Shown piece after piece: positions 17,226-27,116 of a stretch of 64,000 nt of DNA (its first letter is position 1; each line of letters opens with the position of its first letter). Where the stretch lies: the NCBI RefSeq assembly GCF_030913365.1, contig NZ_CP133160.1, positions 3,572,001-3,636,000 on the forward strand. Reading direction: 5' to 3'. This DNA is from Stenotrophomonas sp. 24(2023). GTDB taxonomy: Bacteria; Pseudomonadota; Gammaproteobacteria; Xanthomonadales; Xanthomonadaceae. The notes beneath the pieces are model-generated. The model was not told where the DNA came from. It saw nothing but the letters and a program-made list of their open reading frames with translations, and ran no database searches. A program made the translations under genes and the position numbers.

Positions 17226-17300
17226 TGGCGCTCCCTAGGGGACTCGAACCCCTGTTTTAGCCTTGAGAGGGCCACGTCCTAACCACTAGACGAAGGGAGC
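17226..17300 (-). tRNA. tRNA-Glu(CTC)
   Basis: A 75-nt tRNA with acceptor GCTCCCT/AGGGAGC, encoded CCA at 17228-17226, T-loop GTTCGAGTC and anticodon loop CTCTCAA with anticodon CTC, which reads GAG. The body resembles bacterial tRNA-Glu. The anticodon stem contains one G-T pair. Confidence 0.93.
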
Positions 17301-17347
17301 GTGATGTATGTCGCTGCCGAGGCAGGCGCGCTAGTATATGCGCCTCG

Positions 17348-18733
17348 ATGCCAGTGGGCAATCCCGAAACTCCAACCGGAAGCGCCAACATCATTTCTTC
17401 TGCTCCATCTCCGTTCAGTCTGCGCGTGATCCCGCGCGACCAGCACACCATCTCCCGCAAGGACATCAGCCCCAACGCCCTGCGCGTGCTGTACCGCCTG
17501 CGTGACGCTGGCTTTGGCGCCTACCTGGTGGGCGGTGCCGTGCGCGACCTGCTGGTCAACGGCCAGCCCAAGGATTTCGACGTGGCCACCGACGCCACGC
17601 CCGAGCAGGTCAAGCAGCTGTTCCGCAACTGCCGCCTGATCGGCCGCCGCTTCCGCCTTGCCCACGTGGTGTTCGGCCGCGAAATCATCGAAGTGGCCAC
17701 CTTCCGTGCCAACAGCGATGACGGCAGTGGCGACCGCGAAATGGAAAACGGCATGCTGGTGCGCGACAACGTCTACGGCACGATCGAAGACGACGCCATC
17801 CGCCGTGACTTCACCTGCAATGCGCTGTACTACGCCATCGAGGATTTCTCGGTGCGTGACTACACCGGTGGCTTCGAGGATGTGCAGGCACGCGTGATGC
17901 GCCTGATCGGCGATCCCGAACAGCGCTATCGCGAAGACCCGGTGCGCATGCTGCGTGCCGTGCGCCTGGCCGCCAAGCTCGGCTTCCAGATCGAAACGGC
18001 CACGGCCGCGCCGATCCCGCAGCTGGCCGGCCTGCTCAACGAAGCCGCACCGGCCCGCCTGTTCGAGGAAGTGCTCAAGCTGTTCCTGTCCGGGCACGGC
18101 GTGGCCAGCTTCGAGGGCCTGGAACGCTATGGCCTGCTGGATGTGCTGTTCCCGGAAAGCGCCAAGGCGCTGAAGGCCAACCGCACCGGCGCATTGCGTC
18201 GCATGCTGATCGAAGGCCTGGCCAATACCGATGCGCGCGTGGCCAACGATGAGCCGGTGTCGCCGGCGTTCCTGTTCGCGCTGCTGCTGTGGCCGGCGTT
18301 CTGCCGTGCCCAGGCCACCCTGCTCAAGCAGGGCGTGGCGCCGGAAGAAGCCCAGCGCCGCGCTGCCGACCGCGTCACCCTGCACCAGCTGACCACCATC
18401 GCGCTGCCGCGCCGCTTCTCGCTGCCGATGCAGGAAATCTGGCTGCTGCAGTCGCGCTTCGGTTCGCGCCAGCGCAAGCGCGTGTTCCGTACGTTGACCC
18501 ACCCGCGCTTCCGCGCCGCGTTCGATTTCCTGATCCTGCGCCAGGTGGCGTCGTCCGAACACGATGCCGATGTCGAGTTCTGGCGTGAGGCACAGCAGCA
18601 GTCCGGCCGCGAACTCGAATCGGCGCTGGATACCCTGCAGGCCGACGCGCATGAGGAAGAGGGCGGGGCGCCGCGCAAGCGTCGCCGTCGCCGCCGCCGC
18701 ACCGGTGCTGCCGGCAGTGCGGCTGCCGAGTAG
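17348..18733 (+). CDS. pcnB: Poly(A) polymerase I PcnB
   Basis: A 461-residue class II nucleotidyltransferase that adds poly(A) to RNA 3' ends and so promotes decay. The head domain has LVGGAVRDLLVNGQPKDFDV with the catalytic Asp pair (DFD), and RRDFTCNALYY. The RNA-binding helical part follows (REDPVRMLRAVRLAAKLGF). The length matches E. coli PcnB (about 465), and the very basic tail (RKRRRRRRRTG) distinguishes it from CCA-adding enzymes. The folK gene starts directly at the stop codon, the pcnB-folK order common in proteobacteria. Confidence 0.95.
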   Translation: MPVGNPETPTGSANIISSAPSPFSLRVIPRDQHTISRKDISPNALRVLYRLRDAGFGAYLVGGAVRDLLVNGQPKDFDVATDATPEQVKQLFRNCRLIGRRFRLAHVVFGREIIEVATFRANSDDGSGDREMENGMLVRDNVYGTIEDDAIRRDFTCNALYYAIEDFSVRDYTGGFEDVQARVMRLIGDPEQRYREDPVRMLRAVRLAAKLGFQIETATAAPIPQLAGLLNEAAPARLFEEVLKLFLSGHGVASFEGLERYGLLDVLFPESAKALKANRTGALRRMLIEGLANTDARVANDEPVSPAFLFALLLWPAFCRAQATLLKQGVAPEEAQRRAADRVTLHQLTTIALPRRFSLPMQEIWLLQSRFGSRQRKRVFRTLTHPRFRAAFDFLILRQVASSEHDADVEFWREAQQQSGRELESALDTLQADAHEEEGGAPRKRRRRRRRTGAAGSAAAE

Positions 18734-18736
18734 GTG

Positions 18737-19234
18737 ATGGCGCCCGCTCCGGTCACCGCCTGGGTCGGCCTGGGGGCCAACCTGGGCGATGCCGCTGCCA
18801 CCGTCCGCGCGGCCATCGCCGCGCTGGACCGTCTGCCTTCCACTGCGCTGCTGCAGGCCTCGCGCCTGTACGCCACGCCGGCCTGGGGCAATGAAGACCA
18901 GCCGCCGTTCGTCAATGCCGTCGCGGCGGTACGCACCACGCTGGCGCCGGCATCGTTGCTGGCCGCGCTGCTGGCGCTGGAGGGGGACTTTGGCCGGGTG
19001 CGCGACCCGGCCGTGCACTGGGGCCCGCGCCGCCTGGATCTGGACCTGCTGCTGTATGGCGAGCAGCAGGTGGACCTGCCGCACCTGAAAGTGCCCCATC
19101 CCTACCTGCACGAGCGGGCGTTCGTGTTGGTGCCGTTGGCCGAAATCGCTGCGGATCTGGCCATTCCCGGCCACGGCCGCGTGCGGGATGCAGTGGTGCG
19201 GGTGGATGCCTGCGGGATCGCGCCGATAGGGTGA
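18737..19234 (+). CDS. folK: HPPK, folate synthesis kinase FolK
   Basis: 2-amino-4-hydroxy-6-hydroxymethyldihydropteridine pyrophosphokinase, 165 residues, which transfers pyrophosphate from ATP to the pterin. Family marks: [19 protein letters not shown] at the N-terminus, FVNAVAAV, and the signature [13 protein letters not shown] containing the metal-binding DxD. The start may be this ATG or the GTG three bases upstream (18734), which abuts the pcnB stop. panB follows after 34 bp, and folate is also the source of panB's methylene-THF co-substrate. Confidence 0.95.
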   Translation: MAPAPVTAWVGLGANLGDAAATVRAAIAALDRLPSTALLQASRLYATPAWGNEDQPPFVNAVAAVRTTLAPASLLAALLALEGDFGRVRDPAVHWGPRRLDLDLLLYGEQQVDLPHLKVPHPYLHERAFVLVPLAEIAADLAIPGHGRVRDAVVRVDACGIAPIG

Positions 19235-19268
19235 TAATGCCCGGGTTATCTCCCCCGGTTATCAGCAC

Positions 19269-20084
19269 ATGAGCACCCACGCAGACAGCAAGCCCTGGAC
19301 CATTCCCGCCCTGGCCGAGGCCAAGCGCAATGGCCAGAAGCTGGTCATGTTGACCGCCTACGACGCCGGCTTCGCGCGTACGTTCGACGCCAACGGCACC
19401 GACCTGATCCTCATCGGCGATTCGCTGGGCATGGTGGTGCAGGGGCATGATTCGACCCTGCCGGTGACCGTGGCCGACATGGTCTACCACACCCGTGCGG
19501 TGTCCCGCGTGCTGCAGCGTGCGCTGCTGGTGGCCGACCTGCCGTTCGGTGCCGATGCCACCCCGGAACGTGCGCTTGATGCATCGCTGCAGCTGCTGCA
19601 GGCCGGTGCCGAGATGGTCAAGATCGAAGGCGCCGGCTTCAAGCTGGACATCATCCGTTACCTGGTCGAGCGCGAGATTCCGGTCTGCTCGCACCTGGGC
19701 CTGACCCCGCAGTCGGTGCTGCGCCTGGGCGGCTTCAAGATCCAGGGCCGCGGCGATGCCGCGCGCCAGCTGGTGGAAGACACCCGCGCTGCCGCCGAGG
19801 CCGGTGCCAGCCTGATCGTGCTCGAATGCGTGCCGACGCCGGTGGCCGCCGAAGCCACCGCCGCGGTGGCGGTGCCGACCATCGGCATCGGTGCCGGCCC
19901 GCAGTGCGATGGCCAGGTGCTGGTGCTGCACGATTTCCTGGGCCTGGACAGTGGCCACCGGCGCCCGAAGTTCGTCAAGGACTTCCTGGCCGAAGGTGGC
20001 TCGGTCGCCGGTGCGGTCCGTGCCTATGCTGCCGCCGTGCGCGAGGGCAGCTTCCCCGACGAACAGCACGCCTACGCCCAATGA
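19269..20084 (+). CDS. panB: Ketopantoate hydroxymethyltransferase PanB
   Basis: A 271-residue TIM-barrel enzyme that adds a hydroxymethyl group from methylene-THF to 2-oxoisovalerate, the first committed step of pantothenate synthesis. Seen: [37 protein letters not shown] (metal ligands Asp/Asp), [31 protein letters not shown] and [17 protein letters not shown]. The stop overlaps the panC start (ATGA). It forms a panB-panC pair, with panD just downstream behind a repeat and a separate promoter-like -10. Confidence 0.97.
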   Translation: MSTHADSKPWTIPALAEAKRNGQKLVMLTAYDAGFARTFDANGTDLILIGDSLGMVVQGHDSTLPVTVADMVYHTRAVSRVLQRALLVADLPFGADATPERALDASLQLLQAGAEMVKIEGAGFKLDIIRYLVEREIPVCSHLGLTPQSVLRLGGFKIQGRGDAARQLVEDTRAAAEAGASLIVLECVPTPVAAEATAAVAVPTIGIGAGPQCDGQVLVLHDFLGLDSGHRRPKFVKDFLAEGGSVAGAVRAYAAAVREGSFPDEQHAYAQ

Positions 20085-20917
20085 TCCAGACCTTCAACGA
20101 ACTTGGCGCGCTGCGCGCGCAGATCGCCCGGTGGAAGCGCGAGGGCCTGCGCGTGGCGCTGGTGCCGACGATGGGCAACCTGCACGGCGGGCACCATTCG
20201 CTGGTGGCCCTGGCCCGGCAGTACGCCGACAAGGTGGTGGCCAGCATCTTCGTGAACCCGACCCAGTTCGGCCCGAACGAGGACTTCAGCCGCTACCCGC
20301 GTACCCCGGATGCCGACGTGGCCGGGCTGGAGCAGGCGGGCTGCGATGCGGTGTGGCTGCCCAGCGTGGAGACCATGTACCCCCTGGGTGTGGAAAACAC
20401 CACGCAGATGCATGCGCCGGGCGTGAGCGACGTGCTGGAAGGGGCGCACCGCCCGGGCCATTTCGATGGCGTCTGCACGGTGGTGGCGCGGCTGTTCCTG
20501 CAGGTGCAGCCGGACGTGGCCGTGTTCGGCCGCAAGGACTACCAGCAGCTGGCGGTGATCCGGCAGATGGTGGCCGAGCTGTCCTTCCCGATCCAGATCG
20601 TCGGCGCGGAGATCGTGCGTGATCCTGACGGCCTGGCCAAGAGCTCGCGCAACCAGTACCTGAGCGCCGAGCAGCGCCCGCTGGCGACGACGATCCATCG
20701 CACCCTGCTGGGCATGCGCGAAGGCTACGTGGCCGGGCTGCCGCGCGAGCGCATCGAGGCCGAGGCCACGGCCGCGCTGCAGGCCGCCGGGTTCCAGGTC
20801 GACTACGCCGTGCTGCGCACCCCGGAGCTGGCCGAACCGGCCTTCGACGGCCCGCGCGTGGCCTTGATCGCTGCGCGGCTGGGCACCACCCGGTTGATCG
20901 ACAACCTGGAATTCTGA
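20081..20917 (+). CDS. panC: Pantothenate synthetase PanC
   Basis: A 278-residue enzyme that ligates pantoate and beta-alanine using ATP through a pantoyl-adenylate. Nucleotidyltransferase motifs are present: [14 protein letters not shown] (HxGH-like), [27 protein letters not shown] and a KMSKS-like [15 protein letters not shown] at 20081 overlaps the panB stop by 4 nt. A SMAG repeat lies right after the stop codon. Confidence 0.97.
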   Translation: MIQTFNELGALRAQIARWKREGLRVALVPTMGNLHGGHHSLVALARQYADKVVASIFVNPTQFGPNEDFSRYPRTPDADVAGLEQAGCDAVWLPSVETMYPLGVENTTQMHAPGVSDVLEGAHRPGHFDGVCTVVARLFLQVQPDVAVFGRKDYQQLAVIRQMVAELSFPIQIVGAEIVRDPDGLAKSSRNQYLSAEQRPLATTIHRTLLGMREGYVAGLPRERIEAEATAALQAAGFQVDYAVLRTPELAEPAFDGPRVALIAARLGTTRLIDNLEF

Positions 20918-20920
20918 GTT

Positions 20921-20944
20921 CCGCCGGGCGTGGCCCGGCGCTAC
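20921..20944 (-). repeat. SMAG-type GTAG repeat after panC
   Basis: A 24-bp inverted-orientation unit (minus strand GTAGCGCCGGGCC, then ACGCCCGGCGG) three bases after the panC stop. Its arms can form a hairpin at the 3' end of the panBC message. Confidence 0.8.
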
Positions 20945-20987
20945 CTGAACAGGTTGCCGGCCCTGATGCCCCGCCCGGTGCGGGTGC

Positions 20988-20993
20988 TAGAAT
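20988..20993 (+). promoter_or_regulatory. Candidate -10 box (TAGAAT) for panD-pgi
   Basis: TAGAAT in a GC-rich setting, 31 bp before the panD ATG. No good -35 lies at the expected distance, so support is limited to the -10 and its position between two coding units. Confidence 0.4.
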
Positions 20994-21023
20994 CCGCACT
21001 TTCCTTTGCCGTCACCCTGTCCC

Positions 21024-21404
21024 ATGCACCTGTCCCTGCTCAAGACCAAGATCCACCGCGCCACCGTCACCCATTCCGAGCTGAACTACGAAGGCTCGAT
21101 CGCGATCGACGACACCCTGCTGCAGGCGACCGGCATCCGCGAGTTCGAACAGGTGCACATCTGGGACGTGACCAACGGTGCGCGTTTCTCCACCTATGCC
21201 ATCCGCGCCGAAGCCGGCAGCGGCATCGTCTCGCTCAACGGCGGCGCAGCGCGCCACGTGCAGGTGGGCGACATCATCATCATCGCCGCATTCGCTACGA
21301 TGACCGAGCAGGAAGCGGACAGCTTCAAGCCGAAGCTGGTCTACGTTGATGGCAGCAACGCCATCACCCATACCAACGACACCATCCCGACCCAGGCCGC
21401 ATGA
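21024..21404 (+). CDS. panD: Aspartate 1-decarboxylase PanD
   Basis: A 126-residue pyruvoyl enzyme that makes beta-alanine from aspartate for pantothenate. The self-cleavage site Gly24-Ser25 is seen in [11 protein letters not shown], and other conserved segments follow ([37 protein letters not shown]). The length equals the E. coli enzyme. ATG at 21024 matches the family start [13 protein letters not shown]. It overlaps pgi by 4 nt (ATGA). Confidence 0.97.
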   Translation: MHLSLLKTKIHRATVTHSELNYEGSIAIDDTLLQATGIREFEQVHIWDVTNGARFSTYAIRAEAGSGIVSLNGGAARHVQVGDIIIIAAFATMTEQEADSFKPKLVYVDGSNAITHTNDTIPTQAA

Positions 21405-22915
21405 CAACGCACAACGGATTCGACTCGCTGCATTCCCACGCCCAGCGCCTGAAGGGCGCAAGCATCCCCAGCCTGCTCGCCGCCGAACCCGGCCGCGTAC
21501 AGGACCTGGCACTGCGGGTCGGTCCGTTGTATGTCAATTTCGCCCGGCAGACCTACGATGCCGCGGCGCTGCAGGCGCTGCTGGCGCTTGCCGCCGAGCG
21601 CGACGTGGGCGGCGCGATCACGCGCCTGTTCCGTGGTGAGCAGGTCAACCTGACCGAAGGCCGCGCCGCGCTGCATACCGCGCTGCGCGGTGAGCCGGTG
21701 GATGCGCCGGTGGCGGCCGATGCGTTCGCCACCGCGCGCGATGTGCGCCGGCACATGGGCGAGCTGGTGCATGCGCTGGAGGCCAGTGGTGTCACCGATG
21801 TGGTCAGCGTCGGCATCGGCGGTTCCGACCTGGGCCCGCGCCTGGTCGCCGACGCGCTGCGCCCGGTCGACGGCGCGCGCCTGCGCGTGCATTTCGTGTC
21901 CAACGTGGATGGCGCGGCCATGCAGCGCACGCTGGCCACGCTGGACCCGGCGCGCACCGCCGGCATCCTGATCTCCAAGACGTTCGGCACGCAGGAAACC
22001 CTGCTCAACGGCCAGATCCTGCACGATTGGCTGGGTGGCAGCGAGCGCCTGTACGCGGTCAGTGCCAACCCCGAGCGTGCGGCCAAGGCCTTCGCGATCG
22101 CACCCGGCCGCGTGCTGCCGATGTGGGACTGGGTGGGGGGCCGTTATTCGCTGTGGTCGGCGGTCGGTTTCCCGATCGCGCTGGCGATCGGCTTCGAGCG
22201 TTTCGAGCAGCTGCTCGACGGTGCCGCGCAGATGGATGCCCATGCCCTGGACGCGCCGCTGGAACGCAACCTGCCGGTGCTGCATGGCCTGACCGATATC
22301 TGGAACCGCAACGTGCTCGGCCGCGCCACGCACGCGGTGATGACCTATGACCAGCGCCTGGCCCTGCTGCCGGCCTACCTGCAGCAGCTGGTGATGGAAA
22401 GCCTGGGCAAGCGCGTGCAGCGTGACGGCCAGCCGGTCACCACCGACACCGTGCCGGTGTGGTGGGGCGGGGCGGGCACCGATGTGCAGCACAGCTTCTT
22501 CCAGGCGCTGCACCAGGGCACCAGCATCATCCCGGCCGATTTCATCGGCTGCGTGCGCAGCGACGATCCCTACACCATCAACCACCAGGCGCTGCTGGCC
22601 AATCTGCTGGCGCAGACCGAGGCCCTGGCCAATGGCCAGTCCAGCGACGACCCGCACCGCGATTACCCCGGTGGCCGCCCGAGCACCCTGATCCTGCTCG
22701 ACGCGCTGACCCCGCAGGCGCTGGGGGCGCTGATCGCCATGTACGAACACGCGGTGTACGTGCAGTCGGTCATCTGGAACATCAACGCCTTCGACCAGTT
22801 CGGCGTCGAACTGGGCAAGCAGCTGGCCAGCGGCCTGCTGCCGGCCCTGCAGGGCGAAGCGGTCGAGATCGCCGATCCGATGACCCGCGAGATCCTGGCG
22901 CAGCTGAAGGGCTGA
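21401..22915 (+). CDS. pgi: Glucose-6-phosphate isomerase Pgi
   Basis: A 504-residue enzyme that interconverts glucose-6-phosphate and fructose-6-phosphate. The active site is visible: [19 protein letters not shown] (phosphate loop), [13 protein letters not shown], the family signature [19 protein letters not shown], the catalytic Glu and His regions ([23 protein letters not shown]) and the C-terminal [20 protein letters not shown]. It is somewhat shorter than E. coli Pgi (549). The start overlaps panD. The Entner-Doudoroff genes that use the same sugar phosphate lie about 5 kb downstream. Confidence 0.97.
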   Translation: MTTHNGFDSLHSHAQRLKGASIPSLLAAEPGRVQDLALRVGPLYVNFARQTYDAAALQALLALAAERDVGGAITRLFRGEQVNLTEGRAALHTALRGEPVDAPVAADAFATARDVRRHMGELVHALEASGVTDVVSVGIGGSDLGPRLVADALRPVDGARLRVHFVSNVDGAAMQRTLATLDPARTAGILISKTFGTQETLLNGQILHDWLGGSERLYAVSANPERAAKAFAIAPGRVLPMWDWVGGRYSLWSAVGFPIALAIGFERFEQLLDGAAQMDAHALDAPLERNLPVLHGLTDIWNRNVLGRATHAVMTYDQRLALLPAYLQQLVMESLGKRVQRDGQPVTTDTVPVWWGGAGTDVQHSFFQALHQGTSIIPADFIGCVRSDDPYTINHQALLANLLAQTEALANGQSSDDPHRDYPGGRPSTLILLDALTPQALGALIAMYEHAVYVQSVIWNINAFDQFGVELGKQLASGLLPALQGEAVEIADPMTREILAQLKG

Positions 22916-22922
22916 GCCGGGC

Positions 22923-22961
22923 AGGGAAGGCCGCCGGGCAGGGCCCGGCGCTGCCTTCCCT
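22923..22961. terminator. Long hairpin between convergent pgi and regulator genes
   Basis: Outer arms AGGGAAGG (22923-22930) / CCTTCCCT (22954-22961) enclose a second GC-rich stem (GCCGGGC/GCCCGGC). Position after pgi and opposite the minus-strand regulator suits a terminator, but there is no T-run. Confidence 0.45.
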
Positions 22962-22968
22962 CACGCCG

Positions 22969-22994
22969 GTGGCGCCGGGCCATGCCCGGCCGGC
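22969..22994 (+). repeat. SMAG-like repeat (GTGG variant)
   Basis: GTGGCGCCGGGCC followed by ATGCCCGGCCGGC: the same palindromic plan as GTAG repeats, with GTGG at the start. It lies just 3' of the minus-strand regulator gene. Confidence 0.6.
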
Positions 22995-23005
22995 GCGATA
23001 CCACC

Positions 23006-23572
23006 TCAACGGCTCGGATCGCGTTCCGGGCTCGGGCGCTTGGCCAGCTTGCGCTGCAGCGAACGCCGGTGCATGCCGAGCAGGCGCGCGGCGGCCGACA
23101 CGTTGCCGCCGGTCTCGTGCATGGCCTGCTGGATGTGTTCCCACTGCAGGCGGCTGATCGGCGTCATCGCGTCGGGCACTTCCATTTCACCTTCGTCAGC
23201 CGGGCCGTCATCCTCCTCGCCCAGCGCACGCAGGATCATCGGCACCGTGGCCGGCTTGGGCAGGTAGTCATCGGCGCCCAGCTTGATCGCCTCTACCGCG
23301 GTGGCGATGCTGGCGTAGCCGGTCACCAGCAGGATGCGCATGTCCGCGCGCAGGGCACGCAGCGGCTGGATCAGGGCCAGGCCCGAATCGTTGCCCAGTT
23401 TCAGGTCGATCAGGGCGAACGCCGGCGGTGCCTGCCGGGCCAGTGCCAGCGCGCTGGCGGCGTCCTGCGCGGTCTGCGTGTCCAGGCCCTTGCGGGCCAG
23501 GCTGCGCTGCAGGGTGCGCAGGTACAGTTCGTCGTCGTCGACCAGCAGGCCAAGGGAAGAAGCGGGGCTCAT
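23006..23572 (-). CDS. Response regulator, RegA/ActR/PrrA family
   Basis: A 188-residue two-component response regulator. The receiver domain (1-115) has LLVDDDELYLRTL, the phospho-acceptor Asp in FALIDLKLGNDSG, T/S in LLVTGYASIAT and Lys in DDYLPKPATV. A short Fis-type helix-turn-helix closes the protein (GGNVSAAARLLGMHRRSLQR). This compact receiver-plus-Fis layout is that of RegA/PrrA/ActR, global redox regulators. The gene starts inside the stop of the kinase gene (4-nt overlap), so the pair is cotranscribed and is the obvious cognate system. Target genes are unknown here. Confidence 0.92.
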   Translation of the reverse strand: MSPASSLGLLVDDDELYLRTLQRSLARKGLDTQTAQDAASALALARQAPPAFALIDLKLGNDSGLALIQPLRALRADMRILLVTGYASIATAVEAIKLGADDYLPKPATVPMILRALGEEDDGPADEGEMEVPDAMTPISRLQWEHIQQAMHETGGNVSAAARLLGMHRRSLQRKLAKRPSPERDPSR

Positions 23573-24795
23573 GGGGTGTCCTCACGTGGGGCCAGGGGCA
23601 GGCGGAAGCCGACGCGGCTGCCGGCCCCCTGGGCCGGGCGCATCCACATCTGCCCCTCCAGGCGTTCGATGGTGGCATGGGACAGGGCCAGGCCGACGCC
23701 CATGCCCTGCCGCTTGCTGCTGCTGAACAGGGTGCCGGGCAGGGCGGCGTCGCGTGCGTCGAAGCCGTGGCCGTAGTCACGCACTTCACCGATCAGGTCC
23801 TCGCCCTCGATGCGCAGTTCCAGATCGACCTGCGGGCGGCCGGCCTTTTCGCCGGCATCGGCGGCATTGTTGAGCAGCACCATCAGCAGGTGGCCCACGC
23901 CCGGGTCCAGGGGCAGCTTCAGGGGGGCGTCGTCGTTGCGGTTCAGCGCGATGGTCGGGCGCACCAGCCGCCACTGTTCCAGTACCTGCAGGGCCGTGGT
24001 GGAACGGGGGTCACCGGCCCGGGCCGAGGCCGGGGCGGCCAGGGCCAGCACGCGCTCGCGGCACTGCACCAGCAGTTCGCGCAGGGTCTCCATGTCCTCC
24101 CGGACTTCCGGTTCCTCGCTGCGTTCGGCCACATCGTCGGCCAGCAGGGTCATGGTGGCCAGGGGGGTATTGAGTTCGTGCGCCACCGAGGCGGCATGGG
24201 TGGCCAGGGCCACGATGCCCTCGTTGCGGGCAAAGCGCTCGCGCAGCGCCGACAGTTCCAGCTCGCGCCGCCGCAGCGCGATGGCCAGGCGGGTGGAAAA
24301 GGCCAGCACCACCGCTGCGGAAATCAGGAAGTTGGCAACCACGCCCCACTGGTGCAGGTCGTCGGCGCGGAAGTAGCCCGGCGGCAGCGGCTGGCCGAAG
24401 ACGGCGCTGGCGGCATAGCCGAGCAGGCAGCTGACGGCCACGGCCAGGGTCCAGCGCAGGGGCAGGGCCAGCGCGGCCAGCGCGATCAGGATCAGGAACA
24501 GCGAGCCGAACGGGTTGGCGATGCCACCGCTCCAGCCCAGCATCCAGGTCAGCACGGCCACGTCCACCAGGATGTGGCCGAAGGCGGTCATCGGCGCGGT
24601 ATCGGCACCGTGCACGCGCAGCTGGGCGTACACGTTGAACAGCGCCAGCGCGGCCACGCCGGCCCACAGCGGCAGCTGCGGCAGGGGCAGGCCGAGCACC
24701 CAGCTGGCGACCAGGATCGTGGCCGCCTGCCCGGCAACGGCCAGCCAGCGCAGGCTGCACAGGGTTTGCAGGAAGGGAGCGTCGGGACCGGTCAT
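23569..24795 (-). CDS. Sensor histidine kinase, RegB/ActS/PrrB family
   Basis: A 408-residue membrane histidine kinase. About six transmembrane helices fill the N-terminal 190 residues (for example AVAVSCLLGYAASAVFG), followed by the H-box VALATHAASVAHELNTPLATM (phospho-His in AHELN), the N-box MVLLNNAADAGEKAG and the G-boxes DYGHGFD and GMGVGLALSHATIERL. The redox-box cysteine of RegB is not evident; one Cys lies in LVQCRERVL. Start: ATG at 24795; longer frames upstream run into the ispG promoter region. Signals are probably respiratory/redox by family, but not shown. Confidence 0.9.
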   Translation of the reverse strand: MTGPDAPFLQTLCSLRWLAVAGQAATILVASWVLGLPLPQLPLWAGVAALALFNVYAQLRVHGADTAPMTAFGHILVDVAVLTWMLGWSGGIANPFGSLFLILIALAALALPLRWTLAVAVSCLLGYAASAVFGQPLPPGYFRADDLHQWGVVANFLISAAVVLAFSTRLAIALRRRELELSALRERFARNEGIVALATHAASVAHELNTPLATMTLLADDVAERSEEPEVREDMETLRELLVQCRERVLALAAPASARAGDPRSTTALQVLEQWRLVRPTIALNRNDDAPLKLPLDPGVGHLLMVLLNNAADAGEKAGRPQVDLELRIEGEDLIGEVRDYGHGFDARDAALPGTLFSSSKRQGMGVGLALSHATIERLEGQMWMRPAQGAGSRVGFRLPLAPREDTP

Positions 24796-24907
24796 GCCCG
24801 CCCATCGTATGCGTTCCCGGCCTGCGCTGCCTGCGACAATAGGCCGCACGGGGGCGCCATCCCGCCATTGCCTGAATGCGGAACGCGCGAGCGTCATCGG
24901 CGGGCGC

Positions 24908-24913
24908 TAGAAT
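24908..24913 (+). promoter_or_regulatory. Candidate -10 box of ispG, giving a leaderless mRNA
   Basis: TAGAAT lies 6 bp before the ispG ATG. A normal start about 7 bases after the -10 would fall at or next to the A of the ATG at 24920, so the mRNA would have almost no 5' leader. No -35 match is clear. Confidence 0.35.
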
Positions 24914-24919
24914 GGCGCC

Positions 24920-26185
24920 ATGCACGACGCCGTTACCCGCCCTACGCCCCCTTCCGACGCCACCGCCTGGTCCCGCCGCCAGACCCATGCCGTACAGATC
25001 GGCGGGGTCACCGTGGGTGGTGGCAAGCCGGTGGTGGTGCAGTCGATGACCAATACCGACACCGCCGACGTGGCCTCCAGCGTCAAGCAGGTGGCCGAAC
25101 TGTGGCGCGCTGGATCGGAAATGGTCCGGCTGACCGTCAACAACGCCGAATCGGCGGCGGCCATTCCGCGCATCGTCGACAAGCTGGCGATGATGGGCAT
25201 CGACGTGCCGCTGATCGGCGATTTCCACTACAACGGCCACCAGCTGCTGACGGCCGAGCCGGCCTGTGCCGAGGCGCTGGCCAAGTACCGCATCAACCCG
25301 GGCAACGTGGGCTTCGGCAAGAAGAAGGACCTGCAGTTCGCCCAGCTGATCGAATTCGCCATCCGCTACAACAAGCCGGTGCGCATCGGCGCCAACTGGG
25401 GCTCGCTGGACCAGGCCCTGGCCGCGAAGCTGATGGACGAGAACAGCCAGCGCGCCCAGCCCTGGGATGCCGGCCGCGTGCTGCGCGAGGCGCTGATCCG
25501 TTCGGCGCTGGATTCGGCCGAGCAGGCCGTCGAGCTGGGCCTGCCGCGCGACCGCATCGTGCTCTCGGCCAAGGTCAGCGGCGTGCAGGAACTGATCGCG
25601 GTGTACCGCGACCTGGCACAGCGCTCGGATTTCGCCCTGCACCTGGGCCTGACCGAAGCCGGTATCGGCAGCAAGGGCATCGTGGCGTCTTCGGCGGCGC
25701 TGGCGGTGCTGATGCAGGAAGGCATCGGTGACACCATCCGCATTTCGCTGACGCCCGAGCCGGGCCAGTCGCGCACGCAGGAAGTGATCGTCGCCCAGGA
25801 ACTGCTGCAGACCACCGGCCAGCGGGCCTTCACGCCGCTGGTCACTGCCTGCCCGGGCTGTGGCCGCACCACCTCCGAGTTCTTCCAGGAACTGGCCAAG
25901 GTCGTGCAGAACCACGTGCGCGAAAAGATGCCGGTCTGGCGCGTGCACCATCCCGGCGCGGAGAACATGACCCTGGCGGTGATGGGCTGCATCGTCAACG
26001 GCCCGGGTGAATCGCGCCATGCCAACATCGGCATTTCCCTGCCGGGTACCGGCGAAACACCGGCCGCGCCGGTGTTCGTCGACGGCGAGAAGAAGGTGAC
26101 CCTGCGTGGCGAGAACATCGCCCAGGAATTCGTCGCGCTGATCGACGATTACGTCGAACGGACGTATGCCCGGGTCGGCGGATAA
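24920..26185 (+). CDS. ispG: 4-hydroxy-3-methylbut-2-enyl diphosphate synthase IspG
   Basis: A 421-residue [4Fe-4S] enzyme that converts MEcPP to HMBPP in the MEP isoprenoid pathway, using flavodoxin. The N-terminal barrel has [13 protein letters not shown] and [16 protein letters not shown] sequence ([15 protein letters not shown]). The C-terminal domain carries the cluster ligands in [14 protein letters not shown] and [16 protein letters not shown]. The length is above the E. coli form (372) because of an insertion common in gammaproteobacterial relatives. A PAP2 phosphatase gene overlaps its 3' end by 20 nt. Confidence 0.96.
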   Translation: MHDAVTRPTPPSDATAWSRRQTHAVQIGGVTVGGGKPVVVQSMTNTDTADVASSVKQVAELWRAGSEMVRLTVNNAESAAAIPRIVDKLAMMGIDVPLIGDFHYNGHQLLTAEPACAEALAKYRINPGNVGFGKKKDLQFAQLIEFAIRYNKPVRIGANWGSLDQALAAKLMDENSQRAQPWDAGRVLREALIRSALDSAEQAVELGLPRDRIVLSAKVSGVQELIAVYRDLAQRSDFALHLGLTEAGIGSKGIVASSAALAVLMQEGIGDTIRISLTPEPGQSRTQEVIVAQELLQTTGQRAFTPLVTACPGCGRTTSEFFQELAKVVQNHVREKMPVWRVHHPGAENMTLAVMGCIVNGPGESRHANIGISLPGTGETPAAPVFVDGEKKVTLRGENIAQEFVALIDDYVERTYARVGG

Positions 26186-26915
26186 ACCGCCCATCCTGGC
26201 CGCCCCCGAGGCGGCGGCCGGGTTCCGCAGGTGGATGGCCCACAACGCGTGGCGCCTGGTGCTGCTGTTTGCCGGGGTGCTGCTGCCGCTGGCCGGTTTC
26301 GTGACCCTGGCCGATGACGTGCACGCGTTCGAGTCGTTCCACTTCGATGCGCCGCTGCTGTGGCAGATGCACGGCCTGCATTCCCCGGGGCTGGACCGCT
26401 TCTTCGTGCTGCTGTCCAAGCTGGGCTATGAATGGTTCCTGATCCCGGCCGATGTGCTGATCGTGCTGGCCCTGCTGTGGCGCCGGCGCTGGCGTGAAGC
26501 CACATTCGTCGGCCTGGCCTTCGTCGGTTCGGCGCTGCTGAACCTGGGCAGCAAGCAGTTCTTCCAGCGCCAGCGCCCGAGCCTGTGGGAATCGGTCGCC
26601 CCGGAATCGACGTTCAGCTTTCCCAGCGGCCATGCCATGGGGTCGATGACCCTGGCGATGACCCTGGTGCTGCTGGCCTGGAACACCCGCTGGCGCTGGC
26701 CGGTCCTGCTGCTGGCCCCCGCGTTCAGCCTGCTGGTCAGCCTGTCGCGGGTGTACCTGGGCGTGCATTACCCCTCCGACATCCTCGCCGGGTGGTGTGC
26801 GGCGCTGGTTTGGGTGGTAGGGTGCTATCTGGTCATGTTCCGGCGCCGGCATCCCTGGCGCCGACAGGACCAACCCCATGGGAGACGGGGTGGCAGTGCC
26901 AACAGGGGGCGTTGA
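26166..26915 (+). CDS. PAP2-family membrane phosphatase
   Basis: A 249-residue integral membrane phosphatase of the PAP2/undecaprenyl-diphosphatase superfamily. The three catalytic motifs are KQFFQRQRP (motif 1), [10 protein letters not shown] (motif 2) and [14 protein letters not shown] (motif 3), with about five to six helices. It may dephosphorylate lipid phosphates such as undecaprenyl diphosphate or lipid A, facing the periplasm; substrate not determined. The start is either this ATG inside ispG or ATG 26235, which precedes the first helix. The overlap with ispG suggests cotranscription with another isoprenoid-pathway gene. Confidence 0.88.
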   Translation: MPGSADKPPILAAPEAAAGFRRWMAHNAWRLVLLFAGVLLPLAGFVTLADDVHAFESFHFDAPLLWQMHGLHSPGLDRFFVLLSKLGYEWFLIPADVLIVLALLWRRRWREATFVGLAFVGSALLNLGSKQFFQRQRPSLWESVAPESTFSFPSGHAMGSMTLAMTLVLLAWNTRWRWPVLLLAPAFSLLVSLSRVYLGVHYPSDILAGWCAALVWVVGCYLVMFRRRHPWRRQDQPHGRRGGSANRGR

Positions 26916-27116
26916 CGTGGATGGTCCGGCTGGTCCGTCCTTCCAATAGACGGGTTGTTTCATTGCAGCAGCGGCTGCAAGACAGAGGTTTGGCATGTGG
27001 TACGGGGACTGTGATTCACCGACCAGTACGCAGCAACTGCGCCGTCTGCGCGCTTGCTGCGTGGTCGCCCGCGTGCCTAGGCTGAACGCCGCTGCTGCAT
27101 CCAACGAGGTACATGA

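Noticed and set aside
26916..27116. Possible small RNA or promoter between the PAP2 and GacA-like genes
   Set aside because: I could find neither a -10/-35 pair nor a terminator hairpin that would support an RNA gene.
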